Positions 1-12,254 of a stretch of 64,000 nt of DNA are shown here, in pieces. The stretch's first letter is position 1. Each line of letters opens with the position of its first letter. The stretch is from Patiria miniata (lineage: Eukaryota; Echinodermata; Asteroidea; Valvatida; Asterinidae). Under the pieces are notes generated by a model, which had not been told where the DNA came from, did not search any database, and saw nothing but the letters and a program-made list of their open reading frames with translations. The DNA lies in assembly GCF_015706575.1 (NCBI RefSeq), contig NW_024037074.1, positions 5,890,001 through 5,954,000 on the forward strand, written 5' to 3'. Position numbers and translations under genes: made by a program.

Positions 1-265
1 GAAGGACGCTGACAACAGGAAACCAGGAGGGGAGAAGTAGAGAGATGCATGATTAAAGGAGTGGCGATCGTTCTAGACGCATCTGGTGAATAAACAAGAT
101 GGACAGATCAAGGCGGACAGTTCATTTGGGGGGAAGAAGGGATGTGACTGAACAGGGTGATAGAAGGAAAGAGTTCTAAAAGCACAGATCAAGCATGCCT
201 GAAATAGACAAATCAGGCCACATGCATTGCTACTTTGGTACAAAGGATCACTCCCTCTTTGTGGA

Positions 266-283
266 TTTTTTTTTTTTTTTTTT
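266..283. repeat. poly(T) tract
   Basis: An uninterrupted run of 18 T. It could be the poly(A) tail of a minus-strand retrocopy, but I found no recognisable element next to it. Confidence 0.9.
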
Positions 284-439
284 AGCAACAAAGGTCCTAA
301 AACCTTTAAAGTAGGGTGCATAAAAACTAACCTGTTGAATTTTTAGCTCAGTCTGGGCTACTTCACATTTTGAGAAAACAGAGATAATGTATGCACAATT
401 TCTGGGTCTCATGACTGGATTTAAGTGCTAATGCATGCC

Positions 440-465
440 AAAAGTGTGCCTGCAGGCACACTTTT
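440..465. repeat. perfect 26-bp palindrome
   Basis: AAAAGTGTGCC followed by TGCAGGCACACTTTT reads the same on both strands, with no spacer and no mismatch. A close relative lies at 55614-55637 and a shorter AAAAGTGCACTTTT form occurs twice near 19.3 kb. The function is unknown. It could be the remains of a foldback element, a hairpin, or a dimeric protein-binding site. Confidence 0.9.
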
Positions 466-1334
466 TTAAAAACCAACTCCAAGGATTATTTTCTTTCAAT
501 CTAAAGCAATTCTGGCAGAACAAATTCACGTGGTATGTGGGGCCATCCCTACCTTTGCTTTGAGCAAGGTTTTTCTCAAAAAAATTGGCAGGTCCGTTTC
601 TGGATAATTTCCTATGTGCCTTTAAGACATAAAATGTATAAATGTAAGTAAGTCCAGCACACAATCCAGTATTCCAGACAATTATTCATATTCTGTAGAG
701 CTTTGGTTCTTTTAATAAAAAAGAAAAATCAAAAATTTAACCACGATGGAAACGAAACTCTAATTAACATATTGATTGGTGCGGGAATCAAACTCAATCC
801 ACAGTACATGACAGCAAGTTAATAACCACTTTGATAACCTATTTGTAACAATTATCATTGATTTCTTTTTCAGACAACAGTGCATTTTAGCAATTTCGAT
901 AATGTTTTTCTACTGATAAGCTGAATATCGCTCGTGGCATTTGATAAATGGCAATTTCATATCCACATAGCTGCAAAAGTAAATTTGTTTTCCAGTGTCT
1001 CATTTATCTATGGATTTCCGCGACAATTTGCCGTTTTTTTTGTTGATGCACTTCTGGGGATAATATCAACAATCAAAACATCTGGCGACAAACAACAGTG
1101 GCAGCGAGAACATTTGTGTGAATCCTCCACGGCAGATGTGCTGAATGTGACTCAGGATGTATGCGTACAATGTTAGAGTGAATGACTCAAATTTGCATAT
1201 ATATGTGCAAATCTGTAGGGGAAAACGGAGAGGGACGGTGGAAGGGGAAAGGTGAGGAATCGCATAAAATACAAGCCCAGTGCACACCTGACTTAACCCT
1301 AACCATCCCAAATCCTCCAAAATCCTTTTTGCAA
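466..1334. other. no supported gene
   Basis: AT-rich unique-looking sequence. The open frames on both strands are short, overlap one another, have no bordering splice consensus that I trust, and resemble no protein I know. Confidence 0.6.
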
Positions 1335-1690
1335 ATTGGAGGAAATTGCAGGATTGAGGTTACATGGCAAAAGTGCGTTGCTGATTTTGGAGGACGCACT
1401 ATGTCAAGGTCTTGGGCCAGACCTTGTGTTGTTTATGTTCAGCCTAGCATAAATTTAGTCCTTGATTATACTTGAAATCCTCAACACTGCCCCAGGACGT
1501 CACTGGCCAAGCCTCAGCCTATTGACAGTCATAGCCGGAGGATTTTGCAGGATTCAGGCAGTGGTCACCTCTCCACGGACAATATGCAAGAAATAATGGA
1601 GGAATTTGCAGGATTGAGGCTATATGCTATTTTTGCATGAGGCCAATTGGAGGATTTTGCAGGATTGAGGCTATATCCTAGCAAAAAGGC
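1335..1690 (+). repeat. dispersed repeat with GGAGGATTTTGCAGGATT motifs
   Basis: The word GGAGGA(A/T)TTTGCAGGATTG, followed by AGGCTATAT in the clearest copies, appears in variants near 1340, 1537, 1599 and 1650, with unrelated spacers between. The same motif recurs twice in tandem at 39721-39765. The irregular spacing argues against a simple microsatellite. It may be an internally repeated transposable-element fragment. No coding potential is apparent. Confidence 0.6.
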
Positions 1691-2188
1691 CTAGGGGGTA
1701 AGCCTGGGTGACTTGTGATTGACTTGAAAGATGGCCAATAACCTCATTTGCACTCTTCAAAAGTCTCAACTTAATACCTGCATGTACATGTGGGTCATCC
1801 TATAACTTAGGGCCCAAAGTGAGACCTTTTTCCTGTTCCTGCTACCTTGGTACTTTGTAATTTGTCATTTGAATATCATTAAGAATGACTTCAAACAGTT
1901 GTTGTATTTGTTGGGTAGGTAGTTTATCATAATCACTCTTAGAGGATGACTGCATTAACAAGGACATCAAAATTATAAAATCATAGATGTCAAAGTTATA
2001 AAATCAAAGAGGAGAGAACAAAGAGGAATCTGGTGCGGCTGGCTGCCAGAGACGGGGAAGGCTAAGCACCGTTAGAGGAGGCCTACAGAAGGAGATGTCA
2101 GATGTAACAGGGACAGGAAAAACCTGTCATGTTCAAGAACATGAGCTTGTACGATCCTCAAATAATGTCAGACTCCACCCTTGATTCT

Positions 2189-2507
2189 ACCCTCGGGCTC
2201 TAGTAGTAAAGTCTGTCGCGAGCCAATGTGGCTCATCAGGCCGGCGTTTATCTCCGGTTTCAGTAGCATGAAACGACTGAGAATATTTCTACTCCCCCTG
2301 GATGGGATGCTAGTCCATCGCAGGTTACTCCCCAGCTAATGCCGGTACCCATTTATACTCCTGGGTGGAGAGGGGCAAGTGGGGGTGAAGTGCCTTGCCC
2401 AAGGACACAATATACGACCAGCGGCTGGATTCGAACCCCGGACCCTCTGATCATGAGTCACGAACCCTAACCACTAGGCCACACACTCCCCTAACCCTCG
2501 GGCTCTA
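2189..2507 (-). mobile_element. SINE family A, copy 1, with 14-bp target-site duplication
   Basis: This is a tRNA-derived SINE read from right to left. On the minus strand the head contains an A-box-like TGGCCTAGTGG and a B box GGTTCGAATCC, the internal RNA polymerase III promoter expected of such elements. A central domain follows (TCCTTGGGCAAGGCACTT, then CACCCAGGAGTATAAATGGG), then a tail domain with GATGGACTAGCATCCCATCC. The body, about 2203-2493, is flanked by a perfect direct repeat ACCCTCGGGCTCTA at 2189-2202 and 2494-2507, which marks a retroposition event. Copies 2 and 3 lie near 20.2-20.8 kb. It makes no protein and would depend on a partner LINE for mobility. Confidence 0.85.
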
Positions 2508-2541
2508 ACACCAGTAAATTACAAACTCCTCAAGTGCTTAC

Positions 2542-2569
2542 CCTGTCTCTCCGCGAGAACTGAACAAAA
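2542..2569 (-). CDS. candidate 28-nt micro-exon
   Basis: Read on the minus strand, the pyrimidine-rich acceptor TTGTTTTGCTCTGTCTTAG precedes a 28-nt segment ending CAGG before the donor GTAAGC. All three frames are open, so the sequence gives no frame preference and no family can be named. Such short segments with good splice consensus also arise by chance in AT-rich DNA. It is recorded because the acceptor is unusually good. Confidence 0.15.
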
Positions 2570-3013
2570 CTAAGACAGAGCAAAACAATAACACAATTTG
2601 CCGCTTCGGGTAGGTGCAATTCCAGCATTACTGACAATACAAATCGGACAGTTTCTGGTACTTTCATTGCACAGTGAATAGACCTGAAATTTTTTTTTTT
2701 TTTAACTTACGCCTATACATCCATCATCTAGTAATGCATGGACGGTCAAGGAGATTACAGACTAGGAGTTTTGGATCATTTCTCTAAATCATTAATTAGA
2801 TATCATGGTCATTTATTACATATCATGATAATTGGCTCTATCACAAGTTAGAATTGATAACACTGTATCAAAATCCCAGTGTCTGTATGCATTACAAATT
2901 AGGCATTGGACAGCGTTAAATAAGGAGATCAACATTTCAAGGTTTGGCACAACAGTTGGTCATCAAATTACCTCCCTTCAATGATACACTCAAGCAATAT
3001 AACCACCACTCAC

Positions 3014-3090
3014 CTGCTAAACCCTGATGAATCAATGCCAACGATCCCCCCCTTCCCTCGCCCCCCTGCTTCATGGGATCAGGGAAGGCG
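3014..3090 (-). CDS. candidate 77-nt internal exon, unknown protein
   Basis: On the minus strand an acceptor ending CCCGTCAG is followed by 77 nt and then the donor GTGAGT (exon end TTTAGCAG). The frame starting at the second base is open throughout and gives AFPDPMKQGGEGRGG followed by SLALIHQGLA. The polypyrimidine tract is only moderate and the glycine run comes from a G-rich tract, so this may be chance. No domain is recognised. Confidence 0.2.
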
Positions 3091-4964
3091 CTGACGGGAA
3101 TGATTAAATTAACTAATAATCTCCCTACAATAATACCTTATGCCAATCCCCCATCAGGCATTATCACAACACGCGTCTGGATTTAATAGGATGACGTGGG
3201 GTCCGAGACTACTTTGATTCAGGATAGGATTTCCCAGAAAATCATATCACAAACGATGGTTGTAAATATTAAAACTGATGCTAAGCTTGTCTGCTATTAC
3301 GAACGACTGTCTGCTTTTGTGTTGTTCAAACCTTTCAGCAGATTTGATTGAGAAAACAAATAGTTCAATTAATGTTGGTATATCCATCCATGATATGCTT
3401 AAATATGCATATAACCCATGCTCTTCAAAAAAAACTTCTTCTTTTTTCTCTTACCAATTTTTAATTTGTATGTTTTGTTTTAACAAAAAAGATACTTTAC
3501 TCCTCTGAAACAGGGCTTTCATTTTGAGCACAAATAAACCGTCCTGCGAGAGCCATAAGATGTTCCTCTGTTGGCTGGGAGAAGCATTGCCAACTCAAGC
3601 AATCCATGAGTTTTCCAAAGTGTAGAGACGGTTCCTTCAAAGGAAATACGATCATCTTCCTTTAAATTGCCTTGTCTACAGCTCCATCCCGACATTCCCT
3701 GTTTTGAATAATACATGAAGTTCGGCTCGACAAAAAACGAAACAAAAACACATTTATTGTGTATGTCTACAGACAGATGGTGTGGAAAGGAATACGCCAA
3801 AGTAATTTATCAAACTCGAAAATTGATACACTGTCCATGAGAATATGCATTATGTATGGGGGGTTCAATGACGTGATACAATGTACCAGCTACGTCAAAG
3901 TGGGGGGTAACCTTCGGTACAAAATTAACGTCTAATTGATGTCTTGAGTTATTCATGAGCTAATCTTGGGAGGCCCCGTATTGACGGCAGCGGACCAAAG
4001 GAAATTCTGCTGCTGTTGTCGCACTTGAGACGGTTCTTCAGGATTCTCCACGGTGTCTGTGAGATGGTGCGATAGTCTCAAGACTCCAGGGAGGTCTGGA
4101 TGGACCTCCAACTCCAATGAGCTTAGATCTTCCACTCCCTCTCCATACTGAAAAATCTCGGCTCTAAATTGCCGGGTAGAACTGATTTTGTTTCCAGCAG
4201 GTATCTAAGTGGGGCTGGGGGAACTCTTAAAGGGTAGGGGATGAAAAGGTTTGGGGTACAGTGGAATTTGTCTGATCCCTTATCATAATTTTCTGTAAAC
4301 GCAGGAACGGGAGGGAAAAAATGCCCAATATTTCTGTTTCAGAGTCCTCAGTCTGTATCCTCAGTTTGTGACTGTGACAAAATAAAATAAGAATCATGAG
4401 GGCTTTTACATTTGTTTTTGTTTTTTTAACTAAACGTTATTCCTCATTCCAAGTTCAATAAGGAATTCAGAGAGAATGCTCAGAATGTATGGACACAAAC
4501 ACGGCAAAAGGAAATTGGTTTGCCCTTTAAAGCTCTTTCCTGCCGCAAGACATCTGAAACTGCGAAAAGTGGTTCAAGGGCCGACAACATTTGAATACAT
4601 GAACTAGAAACAAAACACAACAGTGCGTGGACAGTGCAGCAGGATTCAATAGTTTATCATTAATTTGGATGGAACCGCACAAACACATGTATGCGTGTGC
4701 ATTTGTTTTGAAAGGTTCAGGTCGATATTGTATTTCAATGCAGCTTTGCGGGCAGGCTAGGAATCGAAATGTCAATACTACAGAAATAGAATAGTGAGAC
4801 ATACAGAGCAAACATCATAACTGTTATAAAATAACCTAGGTGTTTTTTTAAAGTTTAAGGGGGGTTTTGCTTTTGGCTACCTGAAGATTTTTGGACTAAG
4901 AACCTAGAGTTTTAACACTTACCAGCAAGCATTATTGCAATAAGAAACATTTAATAGTCTGATG

Positions 4965-5215
4965 CTTTACACCAGGTTGGTGTGGCGGTACTTTCCTCAC
5001 CTCCACCACTGTGACCCGGGTTCGAATCCCACCGGGGCCAATATGTTGATTGGCTTTTCAGTCCCTACCTGATTCCAATTCCGCCTGGGCCAATATGTGG
5101 ATTGGGAGTCAGTCCCTGCCTGATTCCCTAGATTTTCCCTAGAATACCATTCTGGGGTTTCCTCCCACCACTAAAACTGTAATTTCCTTCCACATCTTCT
5201 ACCAAGGGACCCCAC
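4965..5215 (+). mobile_element. SINE family E, diverged copy
   Basis: The tRNA-like head carries the B box GGGTTCGAATCCC at about 5019, preceded by a CCTCACCTCCACCACTGTG segment that closely matches the head of the dimer at about 6985-7060. A partly duplicated body follows, with GGCCAATATGT(T/G)GATTGG at two sites. The end carries a GGTTTCCTCCCACC word related to the GGTTTTCTTCCCTCC of the 7-kb copy. The boundaries are approximate and I see no target-site duplication. Confidence 0.55.
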
Positions 5216-5365
5216 TAGAAATAAGTCGAGAGACTTTCATGGGTCATCCCTGCCAATTGCTCAATAATTACGTAAAACACAGATGAAAGATACCATCCTT
5301 TCTAGATCTTTCAAGCCATTTTCAATTAGTAAAAACAGGTTAAGTCACATAAAATATGGCGTTTG

Positions 5366-5472
5366 TCACTGGTTCCCAGCAGATTTCTGCTTAGCACATG
5401 AACTTGCTTAACACGCTTTGTTTTTTCCTGTTAAGCAGGCAATTGAAATACATGTGTAGGGCCCTGAAAAGA
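5366..5472 (-). mobile_element. half copy of the GGGCCC-type MITE
   Basis: Read on the minus strand it begins CAGGGCCCTA and carries the CTGCTTAA / TTGCTTAGCA-type words seen in the fuller elements at 10238-10420 and 30050-30312. Only one end is present, so this looks like a truncated or solo-ended copy. It is non-coding. Confidence 0.45.
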
Positions 5473-5689
5473 ACCAATATCAAATCACGACAGTAGTATA
5501 TGTGTAGTTGCTTAGTTACAGGAGAACCACAAGATGAAAAATGGAAAATCAAAAATGACAGCAAGTAATTTCATCAAAACAACCATCACGCAAGTTTTCC
5601 TATAGAGGGTTTAGTATTATTCTAGCAGTGTATCAGCAAATGAACAGAGGTCGACTCATGCCGATTTCAGATGAAGAAAATCACAGGCC

Positions 5690-5790
5690 TTTAAGATGGC
5701 TTAATGACATGCACTGGATGAGTACAGTTTTAGTTGACTTGTCTTGGGTTCGAGTCCCACTTAATTCACTCAACCACTCATTAGCATCAT
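5690..5790 (+). mobile_element. possible tRNA-derived SINE remnant
   Basis: The string GGGTTCGAGTCCC is a good RNA polymerase III B box, and TGGCTTAATGAC about 50 bases upstream could be a decayed A box. The sequence cannot be folded convincingly into a cloverleaf by eye and no 3' tail is clear. A SINE remnant is more likely than a tRNA gene. Confidence 0.3.
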
Positions 5791-6984
5791 TAGCACAGCC
5801 TAGAGCAAGATAGAGCAAGGAAAATGCTTACATTGTAAAACCTTGGTTCGACTAACTTCACTTTAATGAAGGATGGTTGAACTACGCCATAGTCCACTAT
5901 TTGAAACCAAAGCTCGGGCACGGTCCCACCGCTGGTTACCAATAGCCATGTGCATCATAACCCACAGCAGGGAGCCAGGATCAAGAAGTTTTGTGATGAT
6001 GTTTTGCCCATCGTTTGACACGTTGCTATTAGTGCACACAGGCCTAATACGTCACAAATCGTCTCACGAATCGTCGACTTATGGTCCTCGCCCAACCACT
6101 GGCTCATCAAGGCATGGTCTACGGATCTGCCTCGCCATGCTTGACACTTACATCTGTTGCATGGGCACCAGATCCATTAAAGGCGGCCCACCTGTCTCCT
6201 GCCACTAGCTGCAGTCTGTGATGCCAAGAATGATTTATTCAATTAAATATACGCGGCCATAATGCCATAGAGCTAACAGGTGCTTCTGCTACCATGATAT
6301 ATGATGTCTCTGAAGTAATCAAACTTCAATTATCTTGGACTGTGGTATAATCAATGGGATCATACAACACGTACTGCACAGAGGAAACCATTAACGAGAC
6401 GCACATGCACATGTACACACTTGACTACTTATACCACGTCAAGAGGAACAAAAGCACTTTGAATGATCGTGAGCATTTGAACAAGTTTCATATTTATTTT
6501 ATTAGGCGGGGCGCAGAGTGAAGAGAGGTTGGTTAATTCACACACAAAAGCCAACATCCTACCAAAAGGCCGAACCATTATCGCTACCCCATGACGTTTT
6601 GACCACTTATAGTGGAGATTAATGTCCAACATGCGTGTAAAGTCTGACATGCGTGTAAGTGCGTATGATGCAGGTGGCTAGAACATGAAGCGTAGCACTA
6701 GAGAGACGTACATTTTGTTATCCACGTACGCATGTGGGCAGGGCTTAATGTATTAGTCCATTGTGCTACAATGTATAGACTAATCTGGTGAACAAAATTA
6801 GAAGCCATTTTTGAGCTGGAACCACGTCTGCGCACATGCCGCCCGCATTCTAAAAGACGAGGCATGACCGCATTATGTTAACCCTATTGATTGAAGGAGC
6901 GCGAAATGCGTGCGTTCGGCCTGAGCGCGACTCACCCAAGCCTGGTGCCACCTCAGAAAATGGCAGTCACCAGATTAGTCAAAA
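5791..6984. other. no supported gene
   Basis: Mixed-composition sequence with only short overlapping open frames on both strands. A small direct duplication of ACATGCGTGTAA lies at about 6630-6660. I see nothing else. Confidence 0.5.
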
Positions 6985-7664
6985 GGCTACAATGAAACAA
7001 GTGCTCCCCTCTCACCACTGTGGCCCTGGTTCGAATCCCGTCGGTGGACCATACATGCCATATGTGAGTAGAGTTGTGCCTTGGTTCTCCCTGTGCCATG
7101 AGGGTTTTTCTCTGGGCCCTCCGGTTTTCTTCCCTCCGGAAACATCAAACACTTTCGATCTCAGGCTGTGCTTCGTGGTCATATAATGGCTGGCTGCCAA
7201 AGGCGCCTTTACATGCCAGCGGCTCGACCACGTTGTAGCCACGTCCTTCGCAATTCAGCTTCTCAGCTGCGAGTAAGGATGATAAGCCTCCCAAATTATT
7301 ACTATTATTGCATTTATTTTAACTGAAAAAAATATCTCAACATTCCAAGAACTTTGCCATTTCATGTGAGTAGAGTTGTGCCTTGGTTCTCCCCTGTGCC
7401 ATGAGTGTTTTTCTCCGGGCCCTCCGGTTTTCTTCCCTCCGGAAACATCAAACACTTTCGATCCAGGCTGTGCTCCGTGGTCATATATGGGTCCATGTGG
7501 CTGGCTACCAAAGGCGCCGTTACATGCCAGCGGCTCGGCCACTTTGTAGCCGCGTCCTTCGCAATTCAGCTTCTCAGCTGCGAGTAAGGATAATTAGCCT
7601 CCAAAATTATTATTACATTTATATTAACTGAAAAAAACATGTCAACATTCCACGAACATTGCCA
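6985..7664 (+). mobile_element. SINE family E, head plus two tandem bodies (dimer)
   Basis: A tRNA-like head with B box GGTTCGAATCCC (about 7029-7040) is followed by a body repeated twice, at 7064-7359 and 7366-7664, with an offset of 302 bases. Both bodies share GTGAGTAGAGTTGTGCC at the start, CCCTCCGGTTTTCTTCCCTC, ATGCCAGCGGCTCG, CAGCTGCGAGTAAGGAT, an ATTATTATT-type tail and a closing AACATTCCA(A/C)GAAC segment. Only the first body has the tRNA head. The second could come from an unequal exchange or template switch. Open frames here are shadows of the repeat. Confidence 0.75.
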
Positions 7665-10237
7665 CCTCAAACTCATTTAGTCAGAGAAAGTACACAAGGC
7701 CCAGCACTTCAAGCCACATTAAGCACATGTACCAATGGCTTATCCAAAATACCCCTGAAGATTATGACGGAAGGGAAAGATCAACGGGCAAACTGAATGG
7801 CAGATCGACAGATAACGTTTTCTTTAATATTAATTTATGCTGATCTGAAATCTTAAAAATGCAGTTTCTGTTATTTGCCTCCAAAGAAATCCTTGCTAAG
7901 GATGAAATAGCAGGCCACTCTAATTTTGTTGATTTGTATATTTCAGGCTAATCCAGTCAGTGAGCAGTTTGCAGCAGTTTCATTTATTTTCATCTCAAGA
8001 ATGCCATTGAATGGAGAAGCTTGTTATGGATGTTGAGATGCGAGACATGAGGTGTCTTTTCTTGAGCACGTTTCTGTCCATTTCTGGTCTCAATAAACTA
8101 TAGGCAACTACGAACAGACTGAGAATGGACGGGTATCGTGACAGCATGCTGACGAAACATCGGCTCTGGCGGGAAAAGGCAGACTTTAATGACGATCAAC
8201 GCGCTGGCAATAATAAGCTCATCTCAGCCATGCCACAACACGTTCCCGCTCCACTCATTCACCTAGATTTCTCTACCCGTCCGTCGGCCTCTTTCAATAA
8301 TCAATGGTACCAGAGTGCCGCGCCTTTTATTACAACGATCAACCCCCGAAAATGTGCCAGGGACCTGCCTGTACATCAAACGTCAGCTGTTTGGTGGCAG
8401 GAAAAGGTCAAGATCGTCAAAATATATTTTTTGGTTTGCGAGTGGCCACTCCAGTCAGATTATTAGCCTCCTGCCTAGCAAACTCGGAATTCTCCCCTGA
8501 TCGTTGTCATTTCTGTTAGTACATTGTTTTTTAGTGTTTTGCAGTGAGCAACGTGTATGTGGCACCCCAGGTGCGACAGCGTGGCAGTGATAGTGTCAAA
8601 CCGGACCTGAAGTGTCTAGCAATAACATCATGGTGTAGTGCCTGATGACAACATCTGTCACTTGATACAGCTCATAAATATTACACAAAACAATGCACTC
8701 AATATTACAATGTAAATAGCTGATCAACTACAGTGCCACAAATCTAATCAGAAGTGAGTTGTAAAGTAATACACAATGCTATTAAACTCTCTATTGTGTC
8801 GTTGGAAAATTTATTTGCGTCTTATCCAAACGTATATCTACGGGAGGCAAAATTTGTGAAATAGTTTTTCGTGTTCTGATTTTGCAAAAGTTGAACCCAT
8901 TTTCAACTCAAGCAAATTCACAGCTAATGTTTCGTGACGCCACATTCGCATTGTATTTGCCTAACGTATCAGCGAAACATTCCTCCGCCAAATGTACGCC
9001 ACAGCCGACTTAAAAAAAAACAGCCTCCTCAATCACAGAAATTACCGACTGCCGCCATGCCCATACACCCAGGCAGCCGGTGAAATATAGGGCAGATTTC
9101 TTTCTCTCGAGTGAAGGGAGATTTGAAGCCTGTAAGAGAGAGGCCTGATGGTGTTTACTTAGGCTTATAAATATTGTACATGACCTTGATGGTGGAGGGG
9201 GGGGGACTGTGTAGAGGACTAAGGAGGCACTGATGTGCTACTTATGGAAATCATTACCGTCACGGATGGTTGAATATTGCTTTGAATAAATCAATGACAA
9301 CTTTCCATGAAACTGGGGATACATACAAATGAGGCTGATCAAATAAAGGTTTATTTGCCTAAAATGAGCTGAGTTAAATGTTTTTTATAATCCATCTTTT
9401 CTCACATCTAATTTTTCCCTTAAAGATGACAATCTTTTGTGAAATCTGCATCAGATTTCCCCCCCCCCCTGCTAGTTTCAGAGTTTCACACCCCACTCAC
9501 TAAACTTTCTGTCACTAAGTCCCGAAAATTAATTTCCTTTACGATGTCTTCTTTCATCAACTGACAATTTTGTTCGCAGAAGAAAACAGCAAATCTATGA
9601 CTTTGAAAGGTTTAACCAGGGCAACACAGTGGAAACACAAGTTTGTTATTTGTGTCGTGACCTTTGTAAAATGAATCTCAGGGGCATATCCCTTTATTCT
9701 ATTCTTGTCTGGTTGTTACTTAATATGCAGCTATCTTAAATAGCTGTAATTTGCCATTTTCTGCCCTCAAATGTCACAAGGTTTAGTATAAATAAAAGAC
9801 ACAAATGAAAGTGTGTAGGCAGAAAGCTTTCCAACACAGGTCAAGCTTAAAACGATCAAACAGAGCAGTAGCGAATCCAGCTTTTCATGCCAGAGGCCAA
9901 ATGAAGACTTTACTGTAAAATATCGACATTTGAACGGTCTTAAAACTACCTTAAACGAAAGAAAACAACCAAAATGTCGGGGGTGGGGGGGGGGGGCCTG
10001 CTGGATACACCACCTAAACAAAACTTGTGGTCTAGATGTGTTTTGTTTTTTGTTTTATCAAAGGGAAGTTCTACAGATATAGTGAATTTGGCTTAAGAAG
10101 GCCTTTCGTGACTAGGTCGTTTGTACCCTGATTGAATCTTTTGATTTAATAATACAACTTAAGTGCGATTTCATGATGTTTGTCATCCCTACCGTTAAAT
10201 TTTTAGTTTGTATCATTTCAAACAACTATACAAAACA
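7665..10237. other. no supported gene
   Basis: Unique-looking sequence. The longest open frame, 8125-8466 on the plus strand (113 codons), has no recognisable motif, and its overlapping frames are also open, so I do not call it. Short C and G homopolymer runs occur near 9462 and 9977-9995. Confidence 0.55.
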
Positions 10238-10420
10238 GGGGCTCATTTCATAGCGCTGTTAGACAGAGAGTATATTTACTTAGCAACAAGAAATGGTTAC
10301 CAGCCAAAATTATGTGGGATGTATATTGCTTGTAACCGGTTCTCTGCTGATACATGCTTTAACCCAAAAATCTGTTAAACAGTATTTCCTGACTTTTACA
10401 GCTCCCCAAAAAATTGACCC
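10238..10420. mobile_element. GGGCCC-type MITE, copy 1
   Basis: The left end GGGGCTCATTTCATAGCG and the reverse complement of the right end GGGTCAATTTTTTGGGGA are imperfect inverted repeats. The interior contains GGTTACCAGCCAAAAT, which is also present in the element at 30050-30312. This suggests one non-autonomous inverted-repeat family. No target-site duplication was found, so the superfamily is left open. Confidence 0.55.
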
Positions 10421-11810
10421 TGTGCTAATCACAAACCTCATAATCACATTGAAAATAGGAATGCATCCATCAACGGGATATATGCAAGGTGAACGGCCCG
10501 TCTTATTACAAGCACACTGGGAAGAAATGCAGATAACATCATCACGGATGGCTCTCCAAACTGATTGATAATTTTTGAAGAAGTCATCAGGGGTAATGAA
10601 GCAAGTCCGAGTCCTCCCCTCAGCAACATAACTTGGCATTTGAATGTCCAATGCTACTATACCCCGACCCTCCTTTATATTGCAGGTGAGGTGTGATCAT
10701 CTTTCTTTCACAGCCGTAACGACTTCTTGAGGGAGAGATTTGTTACATGACGCGGGGTGAAAACATCTGCACGCTTGGGCATTGTGATCCGAGGCACTGG
10801 GGGCAGATATATTCATACAAAAACTAAATAAAGAGAAAGATTTCTCACTGTCAGACAAAGGATTAAGTATGGGACAGAACTTTTGGTAGAAGTTCTTCTG
10901 GGCCGGATGTTGAGTTTAAGATGGATCATCAAATAAGATCACAATTTTAATATTCTATAAAGCTTTAGCATCATGGATTTGGGAGAAACAATCTACAATG
11001 GAAGGAATTTAAGTCCTAAAAACTTAAAAGCATGCATTAAAACTTCAAGATCTGTGGATCTCTTTCTATGTTTTATACACAGGTTTTGTCAGGTTTGAAC
11101 TAAATTTTAAAACAAAGATGACTTTTAAACAAATGAGAAAGGTCATTAAAAATCAATGAAATCTCAATTTCCAACACAAGCTGCAATCTGGAAAATGTTC
11201 ACCATTGGATCTGTCTGACTTAGGAAGTTTTATAACAACCACGTCACCTTACACCCTACTTTGCAGAATTTAATGTTCAAAACACTAGAAAACAATGTTC
11301 CCCAAGAGAACATTTTCCAGGCCGTGACCTTTGCCAAGATGTTGCCATAAGATGTCGGCTATGAAGATTTGTAGCAGTATACCAACTTCTGTTATTTTCT
11401 GGGACTTATGGTTTCTGAGGGTTCAAGTAGAGGGGCAGGAGGTGGGCCTACAATGTGAGCCAGATGTGATATTATGTGATTTATGTCACCCGAAATAAAG
11501 AGGACAATACACAGGGGGAAAAAAAAACAGAAACCACAGCAAGAAATATTATATACCCTTTGATCAACAGTATACCAACATAAGGAAGTAATATTCCTCA
11601 AAAAGTTAATACTTTGAGGTTTTATGGCCCAATGATATAATTTACACCTCCAAAGTGAATTAGTACTAGCTAAATGGATGTAGCGTACAATGCAAGTCAT
11701 CACAAAGACATGAATGATCACTTTTGTCTCTGTTTGCTTCTCGGTTTTGTTGGGGTTTGTTTGTTTCTCTGTAGTTTTTCTGTTTCCTTCTCGGGATATT
11801 CAATTTTAAC
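10421..11810. other. no supported gene
   Basis: AT-rich sequence without a recognised repeat or a convincing coding segment. The open frames are short and antisense to one another. Confidence 0.5.
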
Positions 11811-12254
11811 TAGAGGTGTGCATTTACGGGTAGTGCGGGAAACGGGTACCTGATTGAAAAAAAAAATGGGTACCCAGTTACCCGTTAAAGACACCCATCC
11901 CCAAAATTAATATCTCGGGGATTTTGCTGTTGAGATTGTTCACAAAGGTTCACATGATAATTCTACTACATCGGTGTGTCGAAACAGCAAGATACAAGTG
12001 TGTATAGTGAGCTTATAGCTTTACGGGGTAAACTGCAACTGCGAGCGTCACAAACATGAATTATTTTTGTTTTCCCATGTAGCGTGATTTCCATTACTAA
12101 AATCACCCACAATGATATTCAAAACCTTTCTTTTTTTGATGTCTGAGCAATTACTAAGTAATTTGTAAAGTTGGTTACAGCTACCCGATCCCATAATTTG
12201 CAACCGGTTCTTGACATCAACGGTCGGGTACCCCGGTTCCGATACACAGCCCTA
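11811..12254. mobile_element. hAT-like non-autonomous element, older
   Basis: The left end TAGAGGTGTGCATTTACGGG and the reverse complement of the right end TAGGGCTGTGTATCGGAACC are imperfect inverted repeats. The form TAGRGNTGTG resembles the terminal repeats of hAT transposons. Inside, GGGTACC-type words recur near both ends. The 444-bp length is typical of a deletion derivative with no transposase. The 8-bp flanks ATTTTAAC and AACAGAAG do not match, so the element is old, rearranged, or misplaced by a few bases. Confidence 0.5.

Larger units (their letters stand above)
2508..4964. other. unique-looking stretch; only weak exon candidates
   Basis: AT-rich DNA with no recognised repeat family. 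Two short minus-strand segments, 2542-2569 and 3014-3090, have acceptor and donor consensus and are listed separately. Nothing else coding is convincing. Confidence 0.5.

Noticed and set aside
1290-1320. Telomere-like CCCTAACC string
   Set aside because: It occurs once and is not repeated in tandem.
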